64,000 nucleotides of DNA from Treponema phagedenis. GTDB taxonomy: Bacteria; Spirochaetota; Spirochaetia; Treponematales; Treponemataceae. The stretch is taken from contig NZ_CP042818.1 of NCBI RefSeq assembly GCF_008153345.1, forward strand, positions 1,674,001-1,738,000, written 5' to 3'. Both the position numbers and the translations under genes were made by a program. Position 1 is the first letter of the stretch. Each line of letters starts with the position of its first letter. The notes under the pieces were generated by a model. That model did no database searches. It worked only from the letters and a program-made list of their open reading frames with translations, and was not told the origin of the DNA. This document shows, one piece after another, positions 1 to 8,795 of this stretch.

Positions 1-808
1 AATCAACCGGAATCATTGCAATATCTTTATCAATCCGCTCCTGAGTTAATTCATGTTTGTAGGTATCAATCATGTTATACCTGCCCGATTCTGATTCCGC
101 CTTGAAACGGCGGCTTCGTGCAGGATCACGAGAAAGCATTTTATGAAGGTCGAGGTAAAGAAAAAACTGTTCCCAGCGGGATTTTTGCCGAGCAGTGAGA
201 ATATACGCAATTACCTGATCAGGAGGAATGGGTAATGGTTGTAAAACCTCTCCCGTCACCGGAGAAACAGGCAATGCTCCAAGTGCTGCCGGTCCCGGGG
301 CCGGTTGTACTTCAAGTGTTAATCTGTTTGAGGGAATAACAGGATGTACATCTTGAAAACCTCTTTTTAACTCAGGATAAAAATTAAGACTTACCAAGTA
401 CATAGCGGGAGAATCTATTTGAATATAATCTTTTAGATTTTCTATAAAGGAATAAGTTTCTCCCGGTTCAATGCTGATTTCTCTAAAATATACTTGAACA
501 TTTGTGTTTCGTTTTTGCATCCACACATCGGTATGTGGGAGGATTCGATTTTGTACGGTTAAAACCGAAAAATCAATACTGAAAGAGCGATCTTCGGCAA
601 GTTTAAATCGAAGCGTATCCGTTCCCGTATTTGTAATGGAAACTCTGATAAAAATCGGTTCCGAGTCGCTATCTCCCGGAAAATATATCCTGCGGTCATA
701 AAATTTGATAGCAACGGAGGCTTTTCCGTCTATCTGCGGCTCAGACTCTTCTGCACCAACTGCACAAATATAAAAACAGCTTAACAATATAAAAATAATC
801 TTTTTCAC
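1..808 (-). CDS. Exported protein of unknown function, 3' end cut by window edge
   Basis: I read an open frame of 269 codons that runs off the left edge of the window without a stop. It starts at a GTG preceded by AGAAGGA at good spacing. The product begins MKKIIFILLSCFYICAVGAEE, a clear Sec signal peptide of about 20 residues. The next ~140 residues look like a beta-sandwich (alternating hydrophobic stretches, VSITNTG at about 57), followed by a Pro-rich stretch (PAPGPAALGALP) and a charged helical tail. It probably acts in the periplasm or at the outer membrane. I do not recognise a named family; BatD-like or other treponemal surface-associated beta-sandwich proteins are possible. Transcribed away from the tRNA, with no partner gene visible inside the window. 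Confidence 0.7.
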   Translation of the reverse strand, partial: MKKIIFILLSCFYICAVGAEESEPQIDGKASVAIKFYDRRIYFPGDSDSEPIFIRVSITNTGTDTLRFKLAEDRSFSIDFSVLTVQNRILPHTDVWMQKRNTNVQVYFREISIEPGETYSFIENLKDYIQIDSPAMYLVSLNFYPELKRGFQDVHPVIPSNRLTLEVQPAPGPAALGALPVSPVTGEVLQPLPIPPDQVIAYILTARQKSRWEQFFLYLDLHKMLSRDPARSRRFKAESESGRYNMIDTYKHELTQERIDKDIAMIPVD

Positions 809-889
809 GATTACATTCCTTCTTACATTTTAATATCGGCAAAAAATCTTTTTTCATTAGAAATTATACCCGCTTCGGTAAAACAAGAA

Positions 890-1080
890 AAGCCCTTGTC
901 CCAGGTCGTACGCATGAACAAGGGGCTGCCGCTCTTTGAATCCCGCTTTGGAATACTGATTCCAAACGATGTTTTAAAGCATCAACACAAAACTGTAAAA
1001 TTGAAGCTTTAAAACTCGTTGGCGAACCAAAGGTACAAGAAAAATAATTGAATTATCAAAAAAACGCTGTAATAGTTTTG
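890..1080. repeat. Remnant of dispersed inverted-repeat element
   Basis: Contains an inverted pair GATGTTTTAAAGC / GCTTTAAAACTC around 968-1017, closely matching modules at about 22030, 27907 and 44087 in the other orientation. The right side ends in TCAAAAAAACGCTGTAATAG, the terminal motif seen in the other dispersed elements of the window. A further hairpin (GCCCTTGT with ACAAGGGGC) lies at about 894-926. The remaining AT-rich DNA up to the tRNA promoter holds no credible gene. Confidence 0.55.
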
Positions 1081-1229
1081 GTCATGCAACGTTTTTTTAA
1101 AATCGTCAATATTCAAAAAAGAAGAGAATGTTCAACATGTTTTTTCATGTATGAGTTCTGAAGTTTTTTACAAGAAAAAGCATAAAATAAGTATTTTTTT
1201 AAAATCAGAAAAAATAATTAGTTTTTGAA

Positions 1230-1259
1230 TTGACATAAAGCGGCCTTTTAGGATATTAT
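1230..1259 (+). promoter_or_regulatory. Promoter of tRNA-Arg
   Basis: A perfect -35 TTGACA and a -10 TATTAT are separated by 18 bases, placing the transcription start about 7-8 bases before the mature tRNA. This is the best sigma-70-type promoter I see in the window. Confidence 0.7.
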
Positions 1260-1273
1260 GCCGCTTTGTACAG

Positions 1274-1347
<74 letters not shown>

Positions 1348-1348
1348 T

Positions 1349-1380
1349 AAAAAAAGGCGGACGTAAGCCCGCCTTTTTTT
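1349..1380 (+). terminator. Rho-independent terminator after tRNA-Arg
   Basis: AAAAAAGGCGG and CCGCCTTTTTTT form a stem with a short loop and a T tract on either strand, so it probably ends the tRNA transcript and also the convergent minus-strand gene that stops 30 bases further on. Confidence 0.85.
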
Positions 1381-1409
1381 ATTCTGTTTTATTTTTCAGA
1401 ATTTGTACT

Positions 1410-2138
1410 TTATTTTCCTTCATTGCTGATGGTTTTCAGCACTTCCAAAGCACGATTTCTGACCGGTGTAACGTAATTATAATTTCCCGCAATACCCATA
1501 ATGGCTTCAATCATTTCCTTTTTATTTTTGACGTTCGGTGCAAGTTTTTCATAGGTATTTAAAACCTCAAAAGCCAAAGAACTGGTCGGATTGATGATAG
1601 AAAATTTACGATTAATCCAGTTAATCATCTCGATTGTTTCATCGTTATTATTAATCCCGATTTCTCCGAGAGACCTTATCGCCGTAGTTATAACCAAAGG
1701 CTCATTATCCGCATACATTACTTTCATTAATGTATCTTTTGATTTTTCTGTCGGAATTTTTGCTAAAAGAGCACATGCTTTTACCCGTATATCAGGATAA
1801 TTGTTGATAACTCTTCCTCCTTCTCTTACAACGGTAGAAAGTCCGATTGTTGCAAGAGAATCAAGGGCTGCTTGGATTTCTTCAGAATCGCCTCTTCCGC
1901 CTTCTACAGCATTTTCAATGTACTGAAGCGCCACAAGTTTGGCATCTCTTCCTTCGCTTTGCACCATTTCTTTAATGATAACACCCTCAATTGAATGCAA
2001 GTACGCTTCTTCTACGGTAATGATGTCGTTAGATTTCTGCTTGCTTTCGGAGTTTTTCGCTCCGCCGTCTTGCGCAAAAAGAGCGGTCATTGAAAAGATC
2101 GTAAAAACAGCCAAAGTTAAAAATAGTTTGATTCGCAT
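1410..2138 (-). CDS. Exported HEAT-like repeat protein
   Basis: The product is 242 residues when started at the ATG preceded by AAAGGAGAAC; a longer in-frame reading adds 32 unlikely residues and lacks this site. Residues 1-22 (MRIKLFLTLAVFTIFSMTALFAQ) form a signal peptide with an A-x-A-like cleavage region. After a polar linker come paired helices in about three to four HEAT/armadillo-like repeats, for example DIRVKACALLAKI and PLVITTAIRSLGEIG, so a periplasmic scaffold or binding role is likely. No catalytic motif is visible. It follows the lipoprotein gene on the same strand after about 110 bases, so the two may be co-transcribed. Function unknown. Confidence 0.8.
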   Translation of the reverse strand: MRIKLFLTLAVFTIFSMTALFAQDGGAKNSESKQKSNDIITVEEAYLHSIEGVIIKEMVQSEGRDAKLVALQYIENAVEGGRGDSEEIQAALDSLATIGLSTVVREGGRVINNYPDIRVKACALLAKIPTEKSKDTLMKVMYADNEPLVITTAIRSLGEIGINNNDETIEMINWINRKFSIINPTSSLAFEVLNTYEKLAPNVKNKKEMIEAIMGIAGNYNYVTPVRNRALEVLKTISNEGK

Positions 2139-2247
2139 AGTTTGCGTTCTCCTTTTATTTCTAAATTTATTTACGGTGTTTAAATATTTTTTACACCTGT
2201 TATTTATTTTCGAGTATTTTCCCGCTAAAGTCAAGAGGAATCTTTAT

Positions 2248-2832
2248 TTAGGGAACCAACTTCCATAAATTTTTTATTTTTTCTATTTTGTATACAAGCA
2301 GTTGTCTATCCGATTTCCCGTCATTCATAATAACATTTACTTTAGAAGGACTTAGAAATTCAATAGAATCTACCCGTATTTTTTGTCGAGAGGGGACAAA
2401 AACATAGGTAAAATAATCTTGTAAGTTATTCAACCGGATTCCTTTGATCGGAAGAGACTCCGAGCTACTTTGCAAAACAGAAGGTTGTGAGTATACTTTT
2501 TTATACTCATCTGAAAGAACTTCCAACCATTCCTTATAATTTTGCTCAGAGGTTATTCTATTTAAGTTTGCAACAACCTTTTCTATTTCGCACTTTGTTT
2601 CATCGTATTTCTTTCGGGTTATGGTTACTGCACCGAAAGAGGCTACAACATCTTCAGAAGAATCCTGTGCTTTAACCGCCGGTTCAGGTTTAGGCTCCGG
2701 TTCAGGTTCCGGAGTAGGGGCGGGCTGGATAATTTCAGGCTCAGGCTGTACCGCAATTTCTTTATCTGTAGCACAGCTTACAAAAAGAAAAATAGATACT
2801 ATTGCTATCATCGAAAATCTATAGTGTTTCAT
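2248..2832 (-). CDS. Lipoprotein with Pro/Glu repeat linker
   Basis: A 194-residue protein whose N-terminus (MKHYRFSMIAIVSIFLFVSC) is a lipoprotein signal ending in a lipobox-like FVSC, with Cys20 as the likely lipidated residue. Residues about 29-52 are a Pro-Glu repeat linker (PEPEPEPKPEP), which typically spans the periplasm or peptidoglycan. The globular C-terminal ~120 residues contain a helical part (YDETKCEIEKVVANLNRI) and then beta-rich sequence ending in YKIEKIKNLWKLVP, reminiscent of the NTF2-like/SnoaL fold used in many lipoproteins, although that is inference. First gene of a probable two-gene unit with the HEAT-like protein. Function unknown. Confidence 0.8.
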   Translation of the reverse strand: MKHYRFSMIAIVSIFLFVSCATDKEIAVQPEPEIIQPAPTPEPEPEPKPEPAVKAQDSSEDVVASFGAVTITRKKYDETKCEIEKVVANLNRITSEQNYKEWLEVLSDEYKKVYSQPSVLQSSSESLPIKGIRLNNLQDYFTYVFVPSRQKIRVDSIEFLSPSKVNVIMNDGKSDRQLLVYKIEKIKNLWKLVP

Positions 2833-2958
2833 AATTTGTATTTTACACCTCTTTTACACGAAGGTCAAATGCTTTACGCATTGTTTTTAATCAGTGCTCG
2901 TAGAAAAATTCCTTATCAATTAAAGAAGCGTCGATAGTAAAAACCGAGGAGTAAAAAC

Positions 2959-2993
2959 GCCCTTTGCAAAAAAAAAATTCTTTTGCAAAGGGC
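2959..2993 (-). terminator. Terminator at the end of the inositol operon
   Basis: A perfect 13-base inverted repeat, GCCCTTTGCAAAA with TTTTGCAAAGGGC, separated by 9 bases and followed on the minus strand by CGTTTTT. It lies 37 bases beyond the stop codon of the aldehyde dehydrogenase gene. Confidence 0.85.
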
Positions 2994-3029
2994 TATATAC
3001 AATCAAGAGGCTTTAACTCGATACCAATA

Positions 3030-4541
3030 TCAGATTGTGCCGTCCCAGGTACTTACCGCATCGGAGTGAATTTCATGTTCGTCAAACCAATGGGTGGTAA
3101 CAACCTTTGTTTCGGTAAAAAAGCGGTAGCCGTCTTTTCCGAGCGTATGAAGATCTCCGAAAAAAGACTCCTTATGCCCTGAAAAAGGAAACATGCCGAC
3201 CGGCACCGGAATGCCGACATTGATGCCGACCATACCTCCATCGGTATGCCGTGCAAATTCCCGCGCATAATAACCGTTTTGCGTATAAATCACTGAGCCG
3301 TTTGCAAAAGGATTTCTGTTCATAAGTGCTAACCCTTCTTCAAAGGTTTTTACCCGCTTAATACACAGAACAGGACCGAAAATCTCCTGCGTGCCAACCG
3401 TCATTTCTTCGGTTACGTAATCAAGAATAGTGGGGCCAAGGTAAAAGCCTTTTTCAAAGCCCGGAACAACATAATTTCGCCCGTCAAGCACTAATTTTGC
3501 GCCTTCCGCAATACCTTTTTCAATCCACTGCACAATTGATTCTTTATGCGGGGCATTCACAACCGGCCCAAGCTTGGAACTCTTATCGTATGCACAGCCG
3601 ACCTTCAGCTTTTCGGCAAGCTCCTTTATCGCCTGCACAAGTTTATCCGCAATCCCTTCCTGAGCAACTACCACCGGAAGCGCCATACAGCGCTCGCCCG
3701 CACAACCGTACGAAGCATTAATAATGCCTGCGGCCGTCCGCTTAATAGGCGCATCATTTAACACAAGTGCGTGATTTTTTGCCTCGCAAAGTGCCTGCAC
3801 CCGTTTTCCGGTCGCCGCCGCCGTTGTGTAAATATGCTTGCCGACAGACGTTGAGCCGACAAAGGTAATCGCTTTTACATCCTTATGCGTAAGCAGTATT
3901 TCCGCCTCATTGCGGCTGCAGGTAATAATGTTAATAACGCCGTCGGGTAACCCCGCCTCCTTATACAACTCGGCAATGCGCAGCGCGGACTGCGGCGTAA
4001 AAGTCGCTGCCTTTAAGACAATCGTATTTCCGCAGGCAATACAAATCGGCGTCATCCACCCCATCGGAATCATCGCGGGAAAATTAAACGGAATAATGCC
4101 CGCACAAACACCGATAGGCTCACGGTACAACACTGAATCGTAGCCGACTGCGGCGTCCATCAAACTTTCGCCCATCAGCAAAGAAGGCGCCGCAATTGCC
4201 TGCTCGGTTCCCTCCTTTGCCTTCAGCACATCACCTTGCGCCTCATCCCACGCCTTTCCGTTTTCCAGCGCAACAAGATGCGTTAACTCATCCATATGCT
4301 CAATCAAAAGATCGCGCAGCTTATACAAAATCTGCACCCGCTTTAAAACAGGAGTCGCCGACCATTCGGGAAAAGCTTTTTTTGCCGCCGCAATCGCCTG
4401 CTTCACCTCATCCGCTGTGCAGCAGGGCACCTTTGCAATCACCGCCCCGGTACTGGGGTCATACGCATCGCTGAATTTCCCGGTCTTTGAATCCACAAAA
4501 GAACCGCCGATAAAAGGCTTTAAAACCTTGACATCTGCCAT
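3030..4541 (-). CDS. iolA: CoA-acylating methylmalonate/malonate-semialdehyde dehydrogenase
   Basis: Cytosolic NAD-dependent enzyme that converts malonate semialdehyde to acetyl-CoA, the last step of myo-inositol breakdown; the same family (MmsA) acts on methylmalonate semialdehyde in valine metabolism. The 503-residue product has the usual length. It shows the aldehyde dehydrogenase Rossmann core (FVGSTSVGKHIY) and the family-specific active site GCAGERCMALPV with the catalytic Cys. I chose the ATG behind GGAGGTG, giving MADVKVLKPFIGG, instead of an upstream reading. Last gene of the inositol locus, separated from iolG by about 290 bases without a gene and followed by a strong terminator. 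The context favours IolA over a valine-pathway role. Confidence 0.9.
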   Translation of the reverse strand: MADVKVLKPFIGGSFVDSKTGKFSDAYDPSTGAVIAKVPCCTADEVKQAIAAAKKAFPEWSATPVLKRVQILYKLRDLLIEHMDELTHLVALENGKAWDEAQGDVLKAKEGTEQAIAAPSLLMGESLMDAAVGYDSVLYREPIGVCAGIIPFNFPAMIPMGWMTPICIACGNTIVLKAATFTPQSALRIAELYKEAGLPDGVINIITCSRNEAEILLTHKDVKAITFVGSTSVGKHIYTTAAATGKRVQALCEAKNHALVLNDAPIKRTAAGIINASYGCAGERCMALPVVVAQEGIADKLVQAIKELAEKLKVGCAYDKSSKLGPVVNAPHKESIVQWIEKGIAEGAKLVLDGRNYVVPGFEKGFYLGPTILDYVTEEMTVGTQEIFGPVLCIKRVKTFEEGLALMNRNPFANGSVIYTQNGYYAREFARHTDGGMVGINVGIPVPVGMFPFSGHKESFFGDLHTLGKDGYRFFTETKVVTTHWFDEHEIHSDAVSTWDGTI

Positions 4542-4827
4542 TTGTTTATCACACCTCCATAAAAAAGTTTTTCGATATAAAGTTTTATACAAATTTTTTA
4601 CTCATTTTCTATTAAACATTCCCAAACAAAACATACGGGCGTGCCCCGAAACTCCGCTTATAATTCTCCTACGCTCCGTTTCGGGTCGCGTGCTCCGCTT
4701 GTATCTTGGCTGCCTTTCTGCTTTTGAGGTGCAATGCTTCTCGTTACCTCGAAGATTGCCTTTGCATAAACCGAAGGCAGCTCAAGGATACCGCTGCGCC
4801 CGCTCACGCATTTGCAGGCTGCCTAAA
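4542..4827. other. Gene-free gap inside the inositol locus
   Basis: No credible gene. It contains an imperfect inverted repeat (GCCCCGAAAC near 4643 with GTTTCGGGTC near 4678) and two short stretches related to each other (GAAACTCCGC and GTGCTCCGC). On the minus strand a TATAAA about 25 bases upstream of the iolA ribosome-binding site could be a -10 box, but I see no matching -35, so an internal promoter is possible and unproven. Confidence 0.4.
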
Positions 4828-5841
4828 TTAAAACGTTACCAGCTTTCCCGTCTTAAAAGATTCGGTGCATTTTCCTGCAATAATCGAGATAGCCGTTCCG
4901 TCATACACACTCACATTCGGTTTTCTGTTTTCAATAATGCAGCGTACAAATTCCTGCACTTCATTCACATAGGCTGAGGAAAAACGCTCTTGAAAATTTT
5001 CAGAGCATTCTTTGCGCACGCCGTGTGTGTCAAGAATCTCTACCAGATTTTTTTGCGGTACCGAAGCAATCCGCAGGGTTGCTTTAGTACCGATAATTTC
5101 GGTTTCGACATTATAGCCGTGCGGAGCAGTTCTGCCAGCAAACAAAAACGCCATTGCCTCATTTTTGAATTTCATTAAACAGGAAACATTATCGCCGTCC
5201 TCGTATTTTGCAAACTCCGGATACGCATAGCAGCCGCCAATCGCATACACCGACTCGGGCTCGCTTTCAAGCATCCAGCGCGCAAGGTCAATATCATGAG
5301 AGGACATGTCATAAAACTCGCCTCCGCTATGGGGCGCAAAGGCAATAGCTCCGTCAATACATTTAATCGGATCCTGACTGTATGAACGGAATAAAACAGG
5401 GCGTCCGATTTCTCCGGCAGCGATTTTTTGTTTTGCATACATATAGGATTCATCAAAGCGGCGCATAAACCCGAGCATAAACACTTTGTCGGGATGCGCT
5501 TCAACCGCTTTTTCGGCAAGCGTACATTCTTCCAAACTGGTGCCGAGCGGTTTTTCACAAAACACATGTTTGCCCGCGTGTAATGCTTCCGAAATATGTT
5601 TGCAGTGCAGCGCAGAAGGCGAAACGATTACAATTGCATCAAGCTCTTTTATGGCGATAAGCTCTTCAAATGAGGTACAGGTTTTTTCTACCCGAAGCTC
5701 TTGTGCTGCCTTGTGAAGTTTTTGCTCGTCCATGTCGCAGAGTGCGTATAACTCTGCATCGGCAATTTTGCCGGCAATGTTTTTTGCGTGTTCCAATCCG
5801 AGTCTGCCCAAACCGATAGAACCGATTTTAATTTGTTTCAT
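4828..5841 (-). CDS. iolG: Inositol 2-dehydrogenase (Gfo/Idh/MocA family)
   Basis: NAD-dependent oxidation of myo-inositol to scyllo-inosose, the entry step of the pathway, in the cytosol. The 337-residue product begins MKQIKIGSIGLGRLGLEHAKN, a Rossmann nucleotide-binding motif GxGxxG. It then shows the family signature EKPLG with the catalytic Lys, and SSHDIDLARWML containing the Asp and His of the active site. Length fits inositol dehydrogenases. The start is the ATG behind AAGGAGAC. It directly follows the ABC permease gene (45 bases). Substrate choice (myo-, scyllo- or D-chiro-inositol) cannot be decided from sequence alone; the neighbouring iolD and iolE make an inositol the most likely substrate. 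Confidence 0.88.
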   Translation of the reverse strand: MKQIKIGSIGLGRLGLEHAKNIAGKIADAELYALCDMDEQKLHKAAQELRVEKTCTSFEELIAIKELDAIVIVSPSALHCKHISEALHAGKHVFCEKPLGTSLEECTLAEKAVEAHPDKVFMLGFMRRFDESYMYAKQKIAAGEIGRPVLFRSYSQDPIKCIDGAIAFAPHSGGEFYDMSSHDIDLARWMLESEPESVYAIGGCYAYPEFAKYEDGDNVSCLMKFKNEAMAFLFAGRTAPHGYNVETEIIGTKATLRIASVPQKNLVEILDTHGVRKECSENFQERFSSAYVNEVQEFVRCIIENRKPNVSVYDGTAISIIAGKCTESFKTGKLVTF

Positions 5842-5886
5842 TTTTGTCTCCTTAAGCCGAAACAATACCGTATGCGTGCAAACCGC

Positions 5887-6894
5887 TTATTTTTTTCCTC
5901 GGTTTTTGCGCATATCTACAATTACCGCAGCGACGATGATAACGCCCTCTGCTATTTGCTGCCAGTATGAGCTTACCGAAAGCAGGGTCAAACCGTTACG
6001 CAATACGGAAATTAACAGCGCTCCAATAACCGCTCCCCAAATGGTGCCTATGCCGCCGGTATGGCTGGTGCCGCCGACAGTTGTTGCGGCAACTGCGGTT
6101 AACTCATATCCGGTTGCCGCAGAGGGGTGCATACTTCCCGCTCTTCCCGCGTATACGATCGCTGCAACGCTGGCGAGTAAACCGCAGTATGCGTAAATAA
6201 TAATGAGCGTCCTACTCACGTTTACCCCGGAAATTTCGGCGGCGCGCTTATTTCCGCCGAGTGCGTAAACCGCTTTTCCGAACTTTGTATTATGTAATAG
6301 CACCCACGAAATCAGTATCATAAAAATATATACCAGAACGGCTACCGGAATATAGCCAAAAATTTTTCCCTGGCCAATGCTGTCAAAGGCGGGAAGCAGA
6401 TTGCTGATCGGAATTCCGCCGGTGTATACCAAGACAAGTCCGCGTGCAACCGTGTGCATACCGAGTGTTGCAATGAACGGCGGAATTTTTGTTGCCGCAA
6501 TCAGCCAGCCGTTTAATGCCCCCGAAAGGCTGCCCACAAGCAAGCAAAGCAAAATGGGCACAATCAAAGGCATTTGTCCCATGTTCGGAAAATATTTTTG
6601 ACTTGCTCCCGACACTTGGGCGAAGCTTGCGGCAACACAGCCTGCTAATGCTAAAACCGAACCTACCGATAAATCTATTCCCTGAGAGGTAATTACAAAG
6701 GTCATCCCCAAGGCTAATATTCCGTAAATTGCAGTTTGACTGAGCACATTAAAAAGATTGGTTACGCCGAGGAATCGCGGGTTCAAAATTGATATTACGA
6801 TTATCATAATAATCAATACCAATACAATTCCGTAGGTTTGAATCAAAGACGCAAGTTTTTTTGTGTCAATCGTATTTGCTGTTTTGCCGTTCAT
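5887..6894 (-). CDS. Sugar/inositol ABC transporter permease (RbsC family)
   Basis: Integral inner-membrane subunit of a carbohydrate uptake (CUT2) ABC transporter. The 335-residue product has about ten hydrophobic segments and the family hallmarks ITSQGIDLSVGSVLAL near residue 70 and TVGGTSHTGGIGTIWGAVIGALLI near residue 275, the cytoplasmic loop that contacts the ATPase. Start ATG is behind AAAGGAGAC. It lies 29 bases after the ATPase gene and 45 before iolG, so the three are surely co-transcribed. Like most CUT2 systems it probably works as a homodimer with one two-domain ATPase. The genes around it suggest inositol as the cargo, in the manner of known inositol CUT2 systems, but ribose or another sugar cannot be excluded. 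Confidence 0.9.
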   Translation of the reverse strand: MNGKTANTIDTKKLASLIQTYGIVLVLIIMIIVISILNPRFLGVTNLFNVLSQTAIYGILALGMTFVITSQGIDLSVGSVLALAGCVAASFAQVSGASQKYFPNMGQMPLIVPILLCLLVGSLSGALNGWLIAATKIPPFIATLGMHTVARGLVLVYTGGIPISNLLPAFDSIGQGKIFGYIPVAVLVYIFMILISWVLLHNTKFGKAVYALGGNKRAAEISGVNVSRTLIIIYAYCGLLASVAAIVYAGRAGSMHPSAATGYELTAVAATTVGGTSHTGGIGTIWGAVIGALLISVLRNGLTLLSVSSYWQQIAEGVIIVAAVIVDMRKNRGKK

Positions 6895-6923
6895 TCGTTA
6901 GTCTCCTTTATTATGCACGTAAT

Positions 6924-8438
6924 TTATACAAGCAGATCCGCTTTATCGGATGCGTATGCCATAATGATATCTTGTGTCAGATTTTTATTTTCAAGAATAC
7001 CGGTTACATGTCCTTCGCTGACAACCATGACCTTATCGCTCATGCCCAGTATTTCGGGGATTTCAGAAGAAATCATAATAACCGCCTTTCCTTGTCCTGC
7101 AAGCAAACTGATAAATTTATGAATTTCCGATTTAGCTCCTACATCAATTCCCCGTGTCGGTTCATCTAAGATGAGAATATCAGGTTCGGTTAAAAGCCAT
7201 CGTGCAATTAAAACCTTTTGCTGATTTCCGCCAGACAAAAATTGAATTTGTTGAGCCATATTCGGTGTTTTTATGTTAAGAGACTGAATATAGTCAATAC
7301 AATCTTTCAGTATGTTTTTTTTATTTAAAATCCCGAGTTTATTAATATAACTGTCAATATGAGACATGATGATATTATCACTTACCGAAAGAACGGGGAA
7401 AATTCCCGACAAGCGTCTGTCTTCCGTTAATAATGCGATTTTATGTTTTATTGCATCTCTCGGATTTTTTATCCGTATTTCTTCCCCTGCAATTTTTATT
7501 GTTCCGCTTGTTGCCGGTCTTATGCCGAAAATTGTTTCGATAATTTCTGTTCTGCCCGAACCGACCAATCCGGCAATTCCGAGAATTTCGCCTTTTCTCA
7601 ACGAGAACGAAACATCCGAAAAATGTTTTCCGTCGCTGAGATTTTCAACCGATAAAATCTCTTCGCCCTGTTCGCAGGGAATTTTTGGAAACATATTGTT
7701 GACGGAGCGGCCGACCATTTCGGTTATCATTTGTTCCATTGATAATTTTTTTGTGTCATGAGTTGCAATAAATTTTCCGTCTCTGAATATGCTCACCGAA
7801 TCGGTTATCCGACTAATTTCATCAAGCTTATGTGTGATATAAATAATACTCTTTCCTTCGGATTTTAATTTGGTGATTACTTCAAAAAGTTTTTCTATTT
7901 CTCTGTCGGTTAGGGCGGATGTCGGTTCATCCATTATAATGAGTTTTGCATCATATGAGATAGCTTTTGCAATTTCAACCATTTGTATTTTTGCAACGGT
8001 CAGGGCTCCTACCTTTGTTTTAGGATTTTCGGATAAGTCTACCTGTTGCAAAATTGCTTCTGTCATCTCGTACATTTTTTTATGATTTACCAAACCGAAT
8101 TTATTCAGCGGTTCGCGTCCGAGCCAGATGTTTTCCATGATCGGCCGTTCCGCTACCGGTGAAAGCTCTTGGTGAATCATTGAAATTCCCCATGACAAGG
8201 CTTCCGCCGGACTATACTGCAGAGGTAAGGTTTTTCCGTCAAATATGATTTCTCCCGAAGTTACCGGCTGAATACCGATCAGGCATTTCATCAACGTTGA
8301 TTTTCCCGCTCCGTTTTCTCCCATCAACGCATGCACTTCTCCTCGTTTTACATGTAAGTGTACATCATCAAGTGCCCGCACTCCCGGGAAAAATTTTGAA
8401 ATGTTATTCATTTGCAGTATGTATTCATTTTCACTCAT
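6924..8438 (-). CDS. Sugar/inositol ABC transporter ATPase, two-domain (RbsA family)
   Basis: A 504-residue duplicated ABC ATPase that powers CUT2 carbohydrate import at the cytoplasmic face. The first half has Walker A GENGAGKSTLMK near residue 40 and Walker B LIIMDEPTSALT near 165 with a degenerate signature (LTVAKIQMVEIAKA), as is usual in RbsA/MglA proteins. The second half has GLVGSGRTEIIE in place of a classical Walker A, a full signature LSGGNQQKVLIARWL near 410, and ILILDEPTRGIDVGAKSEI. ATG start behind AAGAGGT. It is separated from the upstream binding-protein gene by about 350 bases holding a stem-loop and a dispersed repeat element. Confidence 0.93.
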   Translation of the reverse strand: MSENEYILQMNNISKFFPGVRALDDVHLHVKRGEVHALMGENGAGKSTLMKCLIGIQPVTSGEIIFDGKTLPLQYSPAEALSWGISMIHQELSPVAERPIMENIWLGREPLNKFGLVNHKKMYEMTEAILQQVDLSENPKTKVGALTVAKIQMVEIAKAISYDAKLIIMDEPTSALTDREIEKLFEVITKLKSEGKSIIYITHKLDEISRITDSVSIFRDGKFIATHDTKKLSMEQMITEMVGRSVNNMFPKIPCEQGEEILSVENLSDGKHFSDVSFSLRKGEILGIAGLVGSGRTEIIETIFGIRPATSGTIKIAGEEIRIKNPRDAIKHKIALLTEDRRLSGIFPVLSVSDNIIMSHIDSYINKLGILNKKNILKDCIDYIQSLNIKTPNMAQQIQFLSGGNQQKVLIARWLLTEPDILILDEPTRGIDVGAKSEIHKFISLLAGQGKAVIMISSEIPEILGMSDKVMVVSEGHVTGILENKNLTQDIIMAYASDKADLLV

Positions 8439-8483
8439 CTTTTACCTCTTGCATTTTAACAGGTGCCAACCTTTGCGTTGCGT

Positions 8484-8533
8484 GCAGCTTATTGTGTTTT
8501 GTACAATGTATGGATAGCGGCACAATAAGCTGC
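8484..8533. promoter_or_regulatory. Intercistronic stem-loop, 13-bp perfect arms
   Basis: GCAGCTTATTGTG and CACAATAAGCTGC are perfect inverted arms around a 24-base loop that itself contains TTGTACAA. It lies between the binding-protein gene and the ATPase gene. By analogy with maltose- and ribose-type operons such a hairpin may stabilise the upstream part of the mRNA or reduce read-through, giving more binding protein than transporter; this role is inference. Confidence 0.55.
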
Positions 8534-8576
8534 TGCTGCACAGGGTTACGTTTTTTTAATACACTTTGTAACATTC

Positions 8577-8795
8577 GTATAATGCTTTGTAATTAACTCC
8601 TCTGTACTCATCGAGGCATTAACAGGGCTTATAGGGTTAGCATTCCTATGGTAAATTGCTCACCGTAGGCGAAACGAAGGTAGAAATTCCAAGGTCTCGC
8701 CCTTGTGCCGTGTCAAGCTCTTTTTATAAAATTTTTTACAATTCGTATGAGGTAATTAAAAAACTGATTAAGGTATCAAAAAAACGCTCTACTAC
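8577..8795. repeat. Dispersed TIR element inserted in the inositol operon
   Basis: Left end GTATAATGCTTTGTAATTA, right end AAAAAAACGCTCTACTAC (inverted). Internally it carries the family core CCTATGGTAAATTGCTCACC and a stretch ending GTGTCAAGCTCTTTTTATAA, also found near 13150, 30830 and 39715. The right end overlaps the stop codon (TAG) of the binding-protein gene. No ORF inside. Confidence 0.7.

Noticed and set aside
504-701. 65-codon plus-strand frame inside the left-edge gene
   Set aside because: It lies wholly within the minus-strand exported protein frame, which has a signal peptide and a good ribosome-binding site.
4651-4830. A short gene between iolG and iolA
   Set aside because: Frames here overlap the end of iolG, have no ribosome-binding site, and encode arginine/leucine-rich low-complexity sequence.
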